Source: Comamonas sp. lk
GTDB taxonomy: Bacteria > Pseudomonadota > Gammaproteobacteria > Burkholderiales > Burkholderiaceae_C
Length of the DNA: 64,000 bases
Assembly (NCBI RefSeq): GCF_900564145.1
Contig: NZ_UOOB01000002.1
Coordinates: 682,001 to 746,000 of the forward strand
Direction: 5' to 3'
Made by a program: the position numbers and the translations under genes
Notes under the pieces: model-generated
What the model saw: only the letters and a program-made list of their open reading frames with translations
The model's database searches: none
What the model was told of the DNA's origin: nothing
Shown here: one piece after another, positions 35,753-43,411 of the stretch
Layout: every line of letters starts with the position of its first letter
How positions within the stretch are numbered: position 1 is the stretch's first letter

Positions 35753-37072
35753 TCAGGCATGCTGCTGCACTACGGGCTCAGGCAGCGCCTTGCCCTCCAA
35801 GGCGGCATCCAGTTGCTGGTAATCCAGAGCATTTTCCCAGCGGGAGACGACCACGGTGGCCACGGCATTGCCGATGAAGTTGGTCAGCGAACGGCATTCG
35901 GACATGAAGCGGTCCACACCCAGAATCAGGGCCATGCCAGCTACGGGCACTTCGGGCACCACGGCCAGGGTGGCGGCCAGGGTGATGAAGCCGGCGCCGG
36001 TCACACCGGCCGCGCCCTTGGACGACAGCATGGCCACCAGCAGCAACGCGACCTGATGACCCAGCGTCAGATGGGTGTCGGTGGCCTGGGCAATGAACAG
36101 GGCCGCCAGCGTCATGTAGATATTCGTGCCGTCCAGATTGAACGAATAGCCCGTGGGCACGACCAGACCCACCACAGACTTGCTGCAGCCGGCTTTTTCC
36201 ATTTTCTGCATCAACGAAGGCAGAGCCGATTCCGAAGAGGAAGTGCCCAGCACCAGCAGCAGCTCATCCTTGAGGTAGCGAATCAGCTTGAGCACGGAGA
36301 AGCCGCACAGGCGAGCCACGGTGCCCAGAATCACCAGCACGAACACGGCCGAGGTGATGTAGAAGGTCAGCACCAGCTCGGCCAGATTGAGCAGCGAGCC
36401 CAGGCCAAACTTGCCGATGGTGAAGGCCATGGCACCGAAAGCGCCGATGGGAGCGAACTTCATCACGATGTTCACCAGCTTGAACACCGGCTTGGTCAGC
36501 GCTTCGAAGAAGTTCAGCACGGGCTTGCCCGCCTCGCCCACCATGGCCAGCGAGATGCCGAACAGCACGGCCACCATCAGCACCTGCAGGATGTTGTCGC
36601 CCACAAACGGGCTGATCAGTGTCTTGGGGATGATGTCCATCACAAAGCCGGTCAGCGTCATGTCGTGCGACTTGGCCACGTAGGAGTTGACTTCCTTCTG
36701 GTCCAGATCGGCCACGTTGATGTGCATGCCCGAGCCAGGCTGCATCACATTGGCCACGATCAGGCCCACGATCAGCGCCAGCGTGGAGAAGGTCAGGAAG
36801 TACGCCATGGCCTTGCCAAACACGCGTCCCACGGTGCTCAGATGCGTCATATTGGCAATGCCGGTGACGATGGTCAAAAAGATCACCGGCGCGATGATCA
36901 TCTTGATCAGCTTGATGAAGGCATCGCCAAAAGGCTTCATGGCCGCGCCATAGGCCGGCTCGAAGTGCCCCAGCAGCACGCCCAGGATGATGGCGAACAC
37001 CACCTGGAAGTACAGCTGGCGGTAAAAAGGCAAGCGCTCGGGCTGAGCGACTTCGGTAGGTATGGCTTGCAT
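35753..37072 (-). CDS. dctA: C4-dicarboxylate:H+/Na+ symporter DctA
   Basis: Imports succinate, fumarate and malate across the inner membrane. The 439-residue product matches the DAACS family: [41 protein letters not shown], the serine-rich loop [40 protein letters not shown] and a [31 protein letters not shown]-terminal region. The ATG at 37072 (MQAIPTE) is the family start; the longer frame is spurious. A terminator follows. It is divergent from a hybrid sensor kinase that may control it. Confidence 0.95.
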   Translation of the reverse strand: MQAIPTEVAQPERLPFYRQLYFQVVFAIILGVLLGHFEPAYGAAMKPFGDAFIKLIKMIIAPVIFLTIVTGIANMTHLSTVGRVFGKAMAYFLTFSTLALIVGLIVANVMQPGSGMHINVADLDQKEVNSYVAKSHDMTLTGFVMDIIPKTLISPFVGDNILQVLMVAVLFGISLAMVGEAGKPVLNFFEALTKPVFKLVNIVMKFAPIGAFGAMAFTIGKFGLGSLLNLAELVLTFYITSAVFVLVILGTVARLCGFSVLKLIRYLKDELLLVLGTSSSESALPSLMQKMEKAGCSKSVVGLVVPTGYSFNLDGTNIYMTLAALFIAQATDTHLTLGHQVALLLVAMLSSKGAAGVTGAGFITLAATLAVVPEVPVAGMALILGVDRFMSECRSLTNFIGNAVATVVVSRWENALDYQQLDAALEGKALPEPVVQQHA

Positions 37073-37182
37073 GCTGTGCCTGCGAAAAGCAAATGGGAAT
37101 GCACCATGTGGGTGCGCCGTGGTGTCCGGTTGTACCGCTGCCCCGTTTTTGTGCCGATAACCTATTGGTATTAGAGAATCCG

Positions 37183-37225
37183 CTCTCCCTATGGAGAGTC
37201 CGTACGACCCAAGGGTAATCCCTTG
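37183..37225. promoter_or_regulatory. Two inverted repeats in the dctA / sensor-kinase divergent promoter
   Basis: CTCTCC (37183-37188) with GGAGAG (37193-37198) and CAAGGG (37210-37215) with CCCTTG (37220-37225) each have a 4-base centre. They lie 110-150 bases before dctA and 60-100 bases before the kinase gene, fitting response-regulator binding sites. No sigma-54 element is seen here. Confidence 0.45.
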
Positions 37226-37287
37226 ACACCAAAAGCTCACACTGGAGAGCATTTCGCCCTGTCAACACCTTTGCGCCCTGCCTGCCC

Positions 37288-39936
37288 ATGCGATTTGTAC
37301 GCCACCGCCTGATCTGGACCCTGCTGTTTTTGCTGGTCAGCATGTGCATCGTCATGCTGGTCGCCGGCCAGCTTGCTCTGCAAAAAGCCATGCTCGATGA
37401 AAGCGCCAGCGTGCAGCGCCAGCTGACGCTGTACGCCCAGACGCTGAGCCAGCGTATTGACCGCTACCGCACGCTACCGGAAGTGCTGGCACTGGATGAG
37501 CAGCTCAAGACCGCCCTGGGCCACCGCCTGTCTGCGGTCGAGGTCGATCAGCTCAACCGCAAGCTGGAGCAGGCCAACGGCGCCAGCCGCGCTTCCACCC
37601 TCACCCTGCTGGATCTGCACGGCAAAGCCCTTGCCGCCAGCAACTGGCGCGGCAAGCAAAGCAATGTGGGCGAGGACTACAGCTTTCGCCCCTATGTGCA
37701 GCAAGCCCTGGCCATGGGCAGCGGGCGTTTTTACGGCATCGGCATGACAACAGGCCAGCCCGGCTACTTTCTGTCGCAGGCCATACGCGACGATCAGGGG
37801 GCGATACTGGGGCTGGTGGCGATCAAGATCGAGCTGCAGGAGCTGGAACGCGAGTGGCGACAGTCGCCCGATATCGTGATGGCCACCGACGACCATGGCG
37901 TGGTCTTCCTGACCAGCAACGAAGCCTGGCGTTACCGGCTGCTGCGCCCGCTGGCAGCACACGAAGTCAGCGAGATGGAGGCCACCCGCCAGTTCGCGGA
38001 CGAAAACCTGCAGCCCATGCAGTACAAGCTCGACAACGAGGCCGCAGACGGCGGCCGGCTGGTCCGTTTTTCCGAGCCCCCGCTTGCCGCGCCGGTACTC
38101 TGGCAAAGCCTGAACCTGCCCGATACCCAGTGGCAGCTGCACCTGCTGCACAACACACAAAACGCTTCGACCCACAGCCGCTGGGCCGCGCTGGCCGCCG
38201 GCGGCCTGTGGCTGGCCGTGGCGCTTCTGGTGCTCTACATACGCCAGCGCCAGCGTCTGGCAGCCTTGCGCCAGCGCAGCCGCCAGGAGCTGGAAACCGT
38301 GCTGCACCAGCATGCCCAGGAGTTGCGCACCGCACAGGACGGCATTGTCCAAGCCGCCAAGCAGGCCGATACCGGCCTCTCGCGCAGCCTGCAACATCTG
38401 CCGCAAGGCGTGGTGGTGATCGATGCGCAACTGCATCTGGTCGCCTGGAATTCACGCTATGTGGAGCTGTTTCGCTACCCGCCCGAGCTGATGCGTGTGG
38501 GCCAGCCCATCGAGACCCTGATACGCCACAACGCCAGGCGCGGCCTGCTGGGCAAGGCCGACGTGGAAGAGGCCATAGAGCGGCGCCTGGAGCATTTGCG
38601 CAGCGGCAAAGCCCACCTGCATGAAAGCGCCAAGGACGATGGCACGGTACTGGAAATCCGCGGCACCCCCCTGCCCGACGGCGGCTTTGTCACCAGCTAC
38701 GCCGACATCACCAGCTACAAGAATGCGGCACGCGAGCTGCGCAATCTGGCCGATACCCTGGAGAAACGCGTGGAAGAGCGCACCCGGGATCTGGCCCAGG
38801 CCAAGCGCGAGGCCGAACGAGCCAACCGCTACAAGACCCGCTTTGTGGCTGCCGCCGTGCACGATTTGCTGCAGCCGCTGAATGCGGCCCGCATGTTCAG
38901 CTCGCTGCTGCGCAGCCATCTGCACGACGAATCCTCTCGCCGCGTGGCAGACAGCATTGACGGAGCGTTGGCTGCCCAGGACGGCATTCTCAACAGCCTG
39001 CTCGATATCTCGCGCATGGAGTCGGGCCAGCTGGCGGTGCACCGGCGCGACTTTGCGCTGGGCCCGCTGCTGCAGGTCATGCAGCACAACTTCGGCATCA
39101 TTGCCGAAAGCCGCGGCCTTGAGCTCACCGCCATCGATTCGCGCTACACCATTCATAGCGATGAAGCGCTGCTGCGGCGCATTCTGCAAAACCTGCTCTC
39201 CAACGCCATCCGCTACACCCCCCAGGGCCGGGTGCTGATAGGCTGCCGCCGCCAGGGCGACTCTTTGCGCATCGAGGTACATGACCAGGGCCCTGGCATT
39301 CCCAAGGGCTTGCAGCGCGAGATTTTTGAAGAGTTTCGCCGCCTCAACGAGGGCCACGACCAGGACCGGGGCGCAGGCCTGGGCCTGGCCATCGTGGATC
39401 GGCTGGGCAAACTGCTGGGCCATGAGATCGGCCTGCGTTCCGAGCTGGGCAAAGGCAGCGTGTTCTGGGTCGTCGTCCCGCTGGGCCACGAAGCCGTGCC
39501 CGCACCCGAAGCGGCAGACCCGCCGGCCCAAGCCGACCCAGCCAGAGAAGACAGCATGCAAGGCGCCACCGCCTGGTACATAGACGACGATGCCCCCAGC
39601 TGCCAGGCCACCTCGGCCCTGCTGCAACGCTGGGGCTGCCAGGTGCAGCATGCAGGCGGCCCGCAAGCCGCGCTGGATCTGACGGCCGCCGGCAACGCAC
39701 CGCAGATGCTGCTGCTCGATGTGCGCATGGGCGAGTTTTACGGGCCCGATCTTTATCCCCAGCTGTGCCAGCGCTGGGGCCAGGAGCCGCTGGTCATTCT
39801 CGTGACCGCAGAGCACAACATTGCCCTGCGCCGCCAGGCAGCAGAAAAAGGCTGGGGTTTCCTGCTCAAGCCCGTACGTCCCGCAGCTTTGAGGGCGCTG
39901 ATCAGCCAGATGCTGCTGCGCCGCGAGAAGGATTAA
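37288..39936 (+). CDS. Hybrid sensor histidine kinase/response regulator
   Basis: An 882-residue inner-membrane kinase. It has a helix at about 8-30 and a periplasmic sensor region resembling a Cache domain (VGEDYSFRPYVQQALAMGSGRFYGIGMTTGQPGYFLSQAI). A second helix (AALAAGGLWLAVALLVLYI) and a PAS domain (LQHLPQGVVVIDAQLHLVAWNSRYVELF) follow, then a coiled coil. The HisKA box is VHDLLQPLNAARMF (His525), followed by HATPase boxes QNLLSNAIRYTPQGRVLIG, DQGPGIP and GAGLGLAIVDRLG. A C-terminal receiver has Asp811 (LLLDVRMGEF). This architecture is like dicarboxylate and fumarate sensors next to dctA, so it may sense C4-dicarboxylates. Confidence 0.92.
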   Translation: MRFVRHRLIWTLLFLLVSMCIVMLVAGQLALQKAMLDESASVQRQLTLYAQTLSQRIDRYRTLPEVLALDEQLKTALGHRLSAVEVDQLNRKLEQANGASRASTLTLLDLHGKALAASNWRGKQSNVGEDYSFRPYVQQALAMGSGRFYGIGMTTGQPGYFLSQAIRDDQGAILGLVAIKIELQELEREWRQSPDIVMATDDHGVVFLTSNEAWRYRLLRPLAAHEVSEMEATRQFADENLQPMQYKLDNEAADGGRLVRFSEPPLAAPVLWQSLNLPDTQWQLHLLHNTQNASTHSRWAALAAGGLWLAVALLVLYIRQRQRLAALRQRSRQELETVLHQHAQELRTAQDGIVQAAKQADTGLSRSLQHLPQGVVVIDAQLHLVAWNSRYVELFRYPPELMRVGQPIETLIRHNARRGLLGKADVEEAIERRLEHLRSGKAHLHESAKDDGTVLEIRGTPLPDGGFVTSYADITSYKNAARELRNLADTLEKRVEERTRDLAQAKREAERANRYKTRFVAAAVHDLLQPLNAARMFSSLLRSHLHDESSRRVADSIDGALAAQDGILNSLLDISRMESGQLAVHRRDFALGPLLQVMQHNFGIIAESRGLELTAIDSRYTIHSDEALLRRILQNLLSNAIRYTPQGRVLIGCRRQGDSLRIEVHDQGPGIPKGLQREIFEEFRRLNEGHDQDRGAGLGLAIVDRLGKLLGHEIGLRSELGKGSVFWVVVPLGHEAVPAPEAADPPAQADPAREDSMQGATAWYIDDDAPSCQATSALLQRWGCQVQHAGGPQAALDLTAAGNAPQMLLLDVRMGEFYGPDLYPQLCQRWGQEPLVILVTAEHNIALRRQAAEKGWGFLLKPVRPAALRALISQMLLRREKD

Positions 39937-39957
39937 GAACGTGTTGACGATCTCAGC

Positions 39958-40599
39958 CTAGCCAAGATCGCTCTCCGGCTCCAGGCTTTTGACCAGTACC
40001 GCCGCCTGGGTGCGGCTGTAGCACTCCAGCTTTTTGAGAATCGCCGTCACATGCACTTTGACGGTGTTCTCGGCCAGGCCCAGCTCATGGGCAATCTGTT
40101 TGTTGAGCAGGCCGTCGGCGATGCACAGCAGCACGCGAAATTGCTGGGGCGTGAGCTGGGCCAGCTTGGCCGCCAGTGCTGCATCGGCCTCCGAACGCTC
40201 GGCAGCCATGGAGGGAAACCAGTTATCCCCATCCAGCACGGCCAGCAGCGCGGCGGCCATATCGTCGGCCGAAGCCGACTTGGGAATAAACCCTGCAGCA
40301 CCAAACTGCTGGGCCCGGCGAATCACACGCGGGTGCTCATTGGAGGAGATCACCACCACCGGAACTTCGGGATACTCGCCGCGCACATGCAGCAGCGACG
40401 AAAAGCCGCGTGCACCGGGCATGGCCAGATCCAGCAGCACCAGCTCGATTTCGGGATGGTCCTGCATGGCCGCACCCACGGTCTGGGCACTGGCCGCTTC
40501 CACAATCTTGTACAGCGCAAAGCGTTCGCGCAGCATCTGTATCAGCGCTGCACGAAACAGCGGGTGATCATCGGCAACAAGAAAAGTGGGATCTGACAT
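39958..40599 (-). CDS. LuxR/NarL-type response regulator
   Basis: The 213-residue regulator has an N-terminal receiver (VADDHPLFRAALIQML; phosphoacceptor Asp57 in VLLDLAMPGARG; KSAS). The C-terminal LuxR helix-turn-helix reads LTPQQFRVLLCIADGLLNKQIAHELGLAENTVKVHVTAILKKL. The ATG at 40599 (MSDPTFLVADD) is the natural start; 40659 is an upstream alternative. It converges on the hybrid kinase and probably receives its phosphate, then acts on the dctA promoter. Confidence 0.92.
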   Translation of the reverse strand: MSDPTFLVADDHPLFRAALIQMLRERFALYKIVEAASAQTVGAAMQDHPEIELVLLDLAMPGARGFSSLLHVRGEYPEVPVVVISSNEHPRVIRRAQQFGAAGFIPKSASADDMAAALLAVLDGDNWFPSMAAERSEADAALAAKLAQLTPQQFRVLLCIADGLLNKQIAHELGLAENTVKVHVTAILKKLECYSRTQAAVLVKSLEPESDLG

Positions 40600-40774
40600 A
40601 GGCGCAAGTCTGCCATGGCCGCGCTTTACCGTGCTGACACAGGGCTGCGACTTCGTCACAGCTCAGCACACGATGTTCAGCACGGTGACAAATACCCCAT
40701 GGACAGCGCTGCACCGCCTGCCTACCATGCCTTGCGACCCATGTTCACACCACCCTTCACAGGAGAGTACGCCC

Positions 40775-41233
40775 ATGCAGTTCATTCCCTACCTCAACTT
40801 CGACGGCAATTGCGCCGAGGCCATGGCGTTTTACGCCCAGCTTTTTGGCGGGCAGATTCTGCATCAGATGCGTTTCGACGAAATGCCGCCGGGCGAGAAC
40901 ATGCCGCCGCTTTCAGATGCCGCCAAGCAACGCATCATGCATATCCATCTGCAGGTCGGCGCCCAGGCCATCATGGCTTCGGACGCCATGCCAGCCGATC
41001 CCTCGCAGACCAGCGACAGCTGTGGCGGCGGCTACCGCAAACCGCAGGGTCTGTGGGTATCCATAGGCGTGGAGACCCAGGTCGAAGGCCAGCGCGTATT
41101 TGACGGCCTGGCGCAAGGCGGGCAGATCGCCATGCCCTATATGGCCACGTTCTGGTCGCCCGGCTTTGGCATGGTGACCGACCGCTTTGGCACGCCGTGG
41201 ATGGTCAACGTCCAGACACCGCAGCCAGCCTGA
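40775..41233 (+). CDS. VOC family protein, PhnB/glyoxalase-like
   Basis: A 152-residue vicinal-oxygen-chelate protein: IPYLNFDGNCAEAMAFYAQLFGGQILHQMRF, then IMHIHLQVGAQAIMASDAMP and MPYMATFWSPGFGMVTDRFGTPWMVN. This matches the PhnB/DUF1338-like subgroup of VOC proteins, which often lack a known substrate. AGGAGAG sits before the ATG. No operon partner is evident. Confidence 0.85.
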   Translation: MQFIPYLNFDGNCAEAMAFYAQLFGGQILHQMRFDEMPPGENMPPLSDAAKQRIMHIHLQVGAQAIMASDAMPADPSQTSDSCGGGYRKPQGLWVSIGVETQVEGQRVFDGLAQGGQIAMPYMATFWSPGFGMVTDRFGTPWMVNVQTPQPA

Positions 41234-41242
41234 TTTTTTCGT

Positions 41243-42103
41243 TCAGGCTTCGGCCCGGTAACCCAGCGAGGCGCTGACGCGCGCGGCTTCCGCGCAGATC
41301 GCCTGGGCAATCGGGCCTTGCGGGTCAGGGTCGAACCCGCCGCTGGCGCCCAGCGCGCAAAGCACGCCGACCACATGGCCGGTGTAGTCAAACAAAGGCG
41401 CGGCCACGGCGCTGATGCCGGGCAGATTGATATCGCGAATCGAGGCACAGCCAGCCGCACGAATCTCGGCCCGCAAACGCCCCAGCGGGTCGGTTTTATC
41501 CAGCAACGCCCGCTTTTCCTTGGGGGCCTGCGCCAACTCCTGCTCCAGCAAGGCCTGGATCTGCGGCTGATCGTCCATGAAAGCCAGAAATGCCCGACCC
41601 GTGGCCGACCACAGCAAAGACATGACCGAGCCCACGCGCACGTTCACCGTCACCGGCAGGCCAGGCTCTTCAAAGCGCACGATGACCGGCCCCTTGTTGC
41701 CCATGACGGCGATGAAACTGGTCACCTGCAGACTCTCGCGCAGATGCGCCAAGGCCGGCTCGGCCACGCGTATCGGATCGCTTTGGCGCATGGCCGCCAA
41801 ACCCACGCGAATCGCCTCGCTGCCCAGCGCGTACTGCGTGCCTCCTCGATCCTGCTCCACCAGACCTTCGGCCATCAGGCTGGCCAGATAGCGGTGCACC
41901 TTGGCGGGACTCTCATCCACCGCCGCACCAATCGCCGTCAGGCTGGCGCGTCCACCCAGGCCGGCCAGGGCCTTGAGCACGGCCAGACAGGTTTCCGCCG
42001 CCTGCACGCGCTGGCGGCGCTGGTCGGGCTCGACTAGCGGTTTCGCGCCGGGTGGCGGCGCCTGGACGGCGGTCTGCAAGCGAGTTTTCTTATCAATTTT
42101 CAT
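41243..42103 (-). CDS. IclR family transcriptional regulator
   Basis: A regulator of 286 residues. The winged helix is CLAVLKALAGLGGRASLTAIGAAVDESPAKVHRYLASLMAEGLVEQ. The effector domain has PVIVRFEEPGLPVTVNVRVGSVMSLLWSATGRAFLAFM and RDINLPGISAVAAPLFDYTGHVVGVLCALG. IclR proteins usually control aromatic or organic-acid catabolism. It is divergent from a TctC receptor and the P450 fusion, and probably regulates them. The start codon is covered by a dispersed repeat copy. Confidence 0.92.
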   Translation of the reverse strand: MKIDKKTRLQTAVQAPPPGAKPLVEPDQRRQRVQAAETCLAVLKALAGLGGRASLTAIGAAVDESPAKVHRYLASLMAEGLVEQDRGGTQYALGSEAIRVGLAAMRQSDPIRVAEPALAHLRESLQVTSFIAVMGNKGPVIVRFEEPGLPVTVNVRVGSVMSLLWSATGRAFLAFMDDQPQIQALLEQELAQAPKEKRALLDKTDPLGRLRAEIRAAGCASIRDINLPGISAVAAPLFDYTGHVVGVLCALGASGGFDPDPQGPIAQAICAEAARVSASLGYRAEA

Positions 42104-42142
42104 AGCTACTTGCGCTTATCAATCAACAACTTCAGGCCATTC
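42095..42142 (-). repeat. Dispersed repeat copy at the IclR gene start
   Basis: CATAGCTACTTGCGCTTATC and the later CTTCAGGCCATT align with the thiL copy (GATAGCTGCAAGCGCAAATC ... CTACAGGCCGATT). It overlaps the first codons of the IclR gene. Confidence 0.5.
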
Positions 42143-42175
42143 TCGCTCAAGAACTGCCCGTTTTCGGGTAATCCC

Positions 42176-42214
42176 TTGCGTCAAAATTACGCAATGCGTA
42201 CCAAAATTACGCAA
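42176..42214. promoter_or_regulatory. Tandem candidate IclR operators
   Basis: TTGCGT (42176-42181) with ACGCAA (42189-42194), and TGCGTA (42195-42200) with TACGCA (42208-42213), are two inverted repeats with 7-base centres. The 13-mer CAAAATTACGCAA occurs twice, 20 bases apart (42182 and 42202), that is about two helical turns. Its position between the IclR gene and the TctC gene fits a cooperative operator pair. Confidence 0.6.
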
Positions 42215-42301
42215 ATCAAGAATCCGTATTAAAGCGGAACAGCGGACCGGGCGACACCCGAGAAACCCGCAAACACACCACCCTCGCCAAGGAGACATCC
42301 G

Positions 42302-43288
42302 ATGAACAAACGCCTTTTTACCGCCTCGGTTCTGGCCACCAGCATGTTGTGGCTGGCCGGCGCACCCACAGCTGCCATAGCGCAGGAGAAATTCCCCAGC
42401 AAGAGCGTGCGCTGGATCGTGCCTTACGCGGCAGGCGGCGGCTCGGACTTCCTGGCGCGCGCCATAGGCCAGGCCTGGGGCGGGCAGATCCACCAGCCCA
42501 TCGTGGTGGATAACCGTCCGGGCGGCAACACCGCCATCGGCGCATCGGAAACTGCCCGTGCCACGGCCGACGGCTACACCATCTTGTCGGCCGACAACGG
42601 CACGCTGATCTTCAACCCCGTGCTCTACAAAAGTCTGAGCTACAACCCCGGTAAAGACCTGGCACCGGTCACGCTCATGGGCCGCTTTCCCATGATTTTG
42701 GTCGCTGGTCCGGGCGAGAAGGCCAAGACCGCCAAGGAATTCATTGCCGAAGGCAAAGCCAGCAAGGAAGGCATCAACTATGCGTCTGCCGGCGCCGGCA
42801 GCCCCCACCATCTGGCCATGGAACTGCTCAAGAGCGAGACCGGCATCAAGCTCACCCACGCCCCCTACCGCGGCGCGGCCCCGGCACTGGCCGATGTAGC
42901 CGGCGGCCAGTTGCCCGTGATGATGGTGGACATGGCCGCAGGCGCTGGCTTCATCAAGGGCGGCAAGGTGCGCCCGCTGGCCGTGGCCAATGCTACGCGC
43001 CTACCCCAGCTGCCCGATGTACCCACTTTTGCCGAGCTGGGTCTGCCCAATGTGCAGGCCGCAGCCCTGGTCGGCATGGTGGCCCCGGCCAAGACGCCGG
43101 CCACGGTGATTGCCGCACTCAACAAGCAGGTCGTGGCTGCCATCAACGAGCCGGCCGTCAAGCAAAAACTGATCGACTTTGGCGTAGAGCCCGTGGGCAA
43201 CACACCCGAGCAGTTCCAGAGCTTGATCAACAGCGAAAGCACGCGCTGGCAAAAGCTGATCAAGGACCTGAACATCACATTGGATTAA
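42302..43288 (+). CDS. Bug/TctC-family periplasmic solute receptor
   Basis: A 328-residue periplasmic binding protein of the tripartite tricarboxylate transporter receptor family: a signal peptide (LATSMLWLAGAPTAAIAQ), then FPSKSVRWIVPYAAGGGSDFLARAIGQ, GGNTAIGASETARATADGYTI and APYRGAAPALADVAGGQLPVMMVD. Many such receptors lie alone, without TctAB, as here. Its ligand is unknown, but the adjacent P450 suggests an aromatic or terpenoid carboxylate. AAGGAGAC precedes the ATG. Confidence 0.92.
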   Translation: MNKRLFTASVLATSMLWLAGAPTAAIAQEKFPSKSVRWIVPYAAGGGSDFLARAIGQAWGGQIHQPIVVDNRPGGNTAIGASETARATADGYTILSADNGTLIFNPVLYKSLSYNPGKDLAPVTLMGRFPMILVAGPGEKAKTAKEFIAEGKASKEGINYASAGAGSPHHLAMELLKSETGIKLTHAPYRGAAPALADVAGGQLPVMMVDMAAGAGFIKGGKVRPLAVANATRLPQLPDVPTFAELGLPNVQAAALVGMVAPAKTPATVIAALNKQVVAAINEPAVKQKLIDFGVEPVGNTPEQFQSLINSESTRWQKLIKDLNITLD

Positions 43289-43305
43289 ACCTCCACACGC
43301 TCCCC

Positions 43306-43333
43306 GCAGAGGCTGGCGGCAGGCCGCCTCTGC
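43306..43333 (+). terminator. Hairpin between the TctC receptor and P450 genes
   Basis: GCAGAGGC (43306-43313) pairs with GCCTCTGC (43326-43333). A CTTTCCTC follows, so it may be a partial terminator. Confidence 0.5.
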
Positions 43334-43411
43334 CTTTCCTCAGCCTTCCGTTTCGATGGCTCCAGACCCATCCGCCTGCCTCTTGAATCTGCCTCCTTGA
43401 GTGAGATCGCC

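Noticed and set aside
37073..37287. Sigma-54 promoter for dctA
   Set aside because: I looked for GG-N10-GC elements; a TGGTGC...TTGCT stretch has the wrong spacing.
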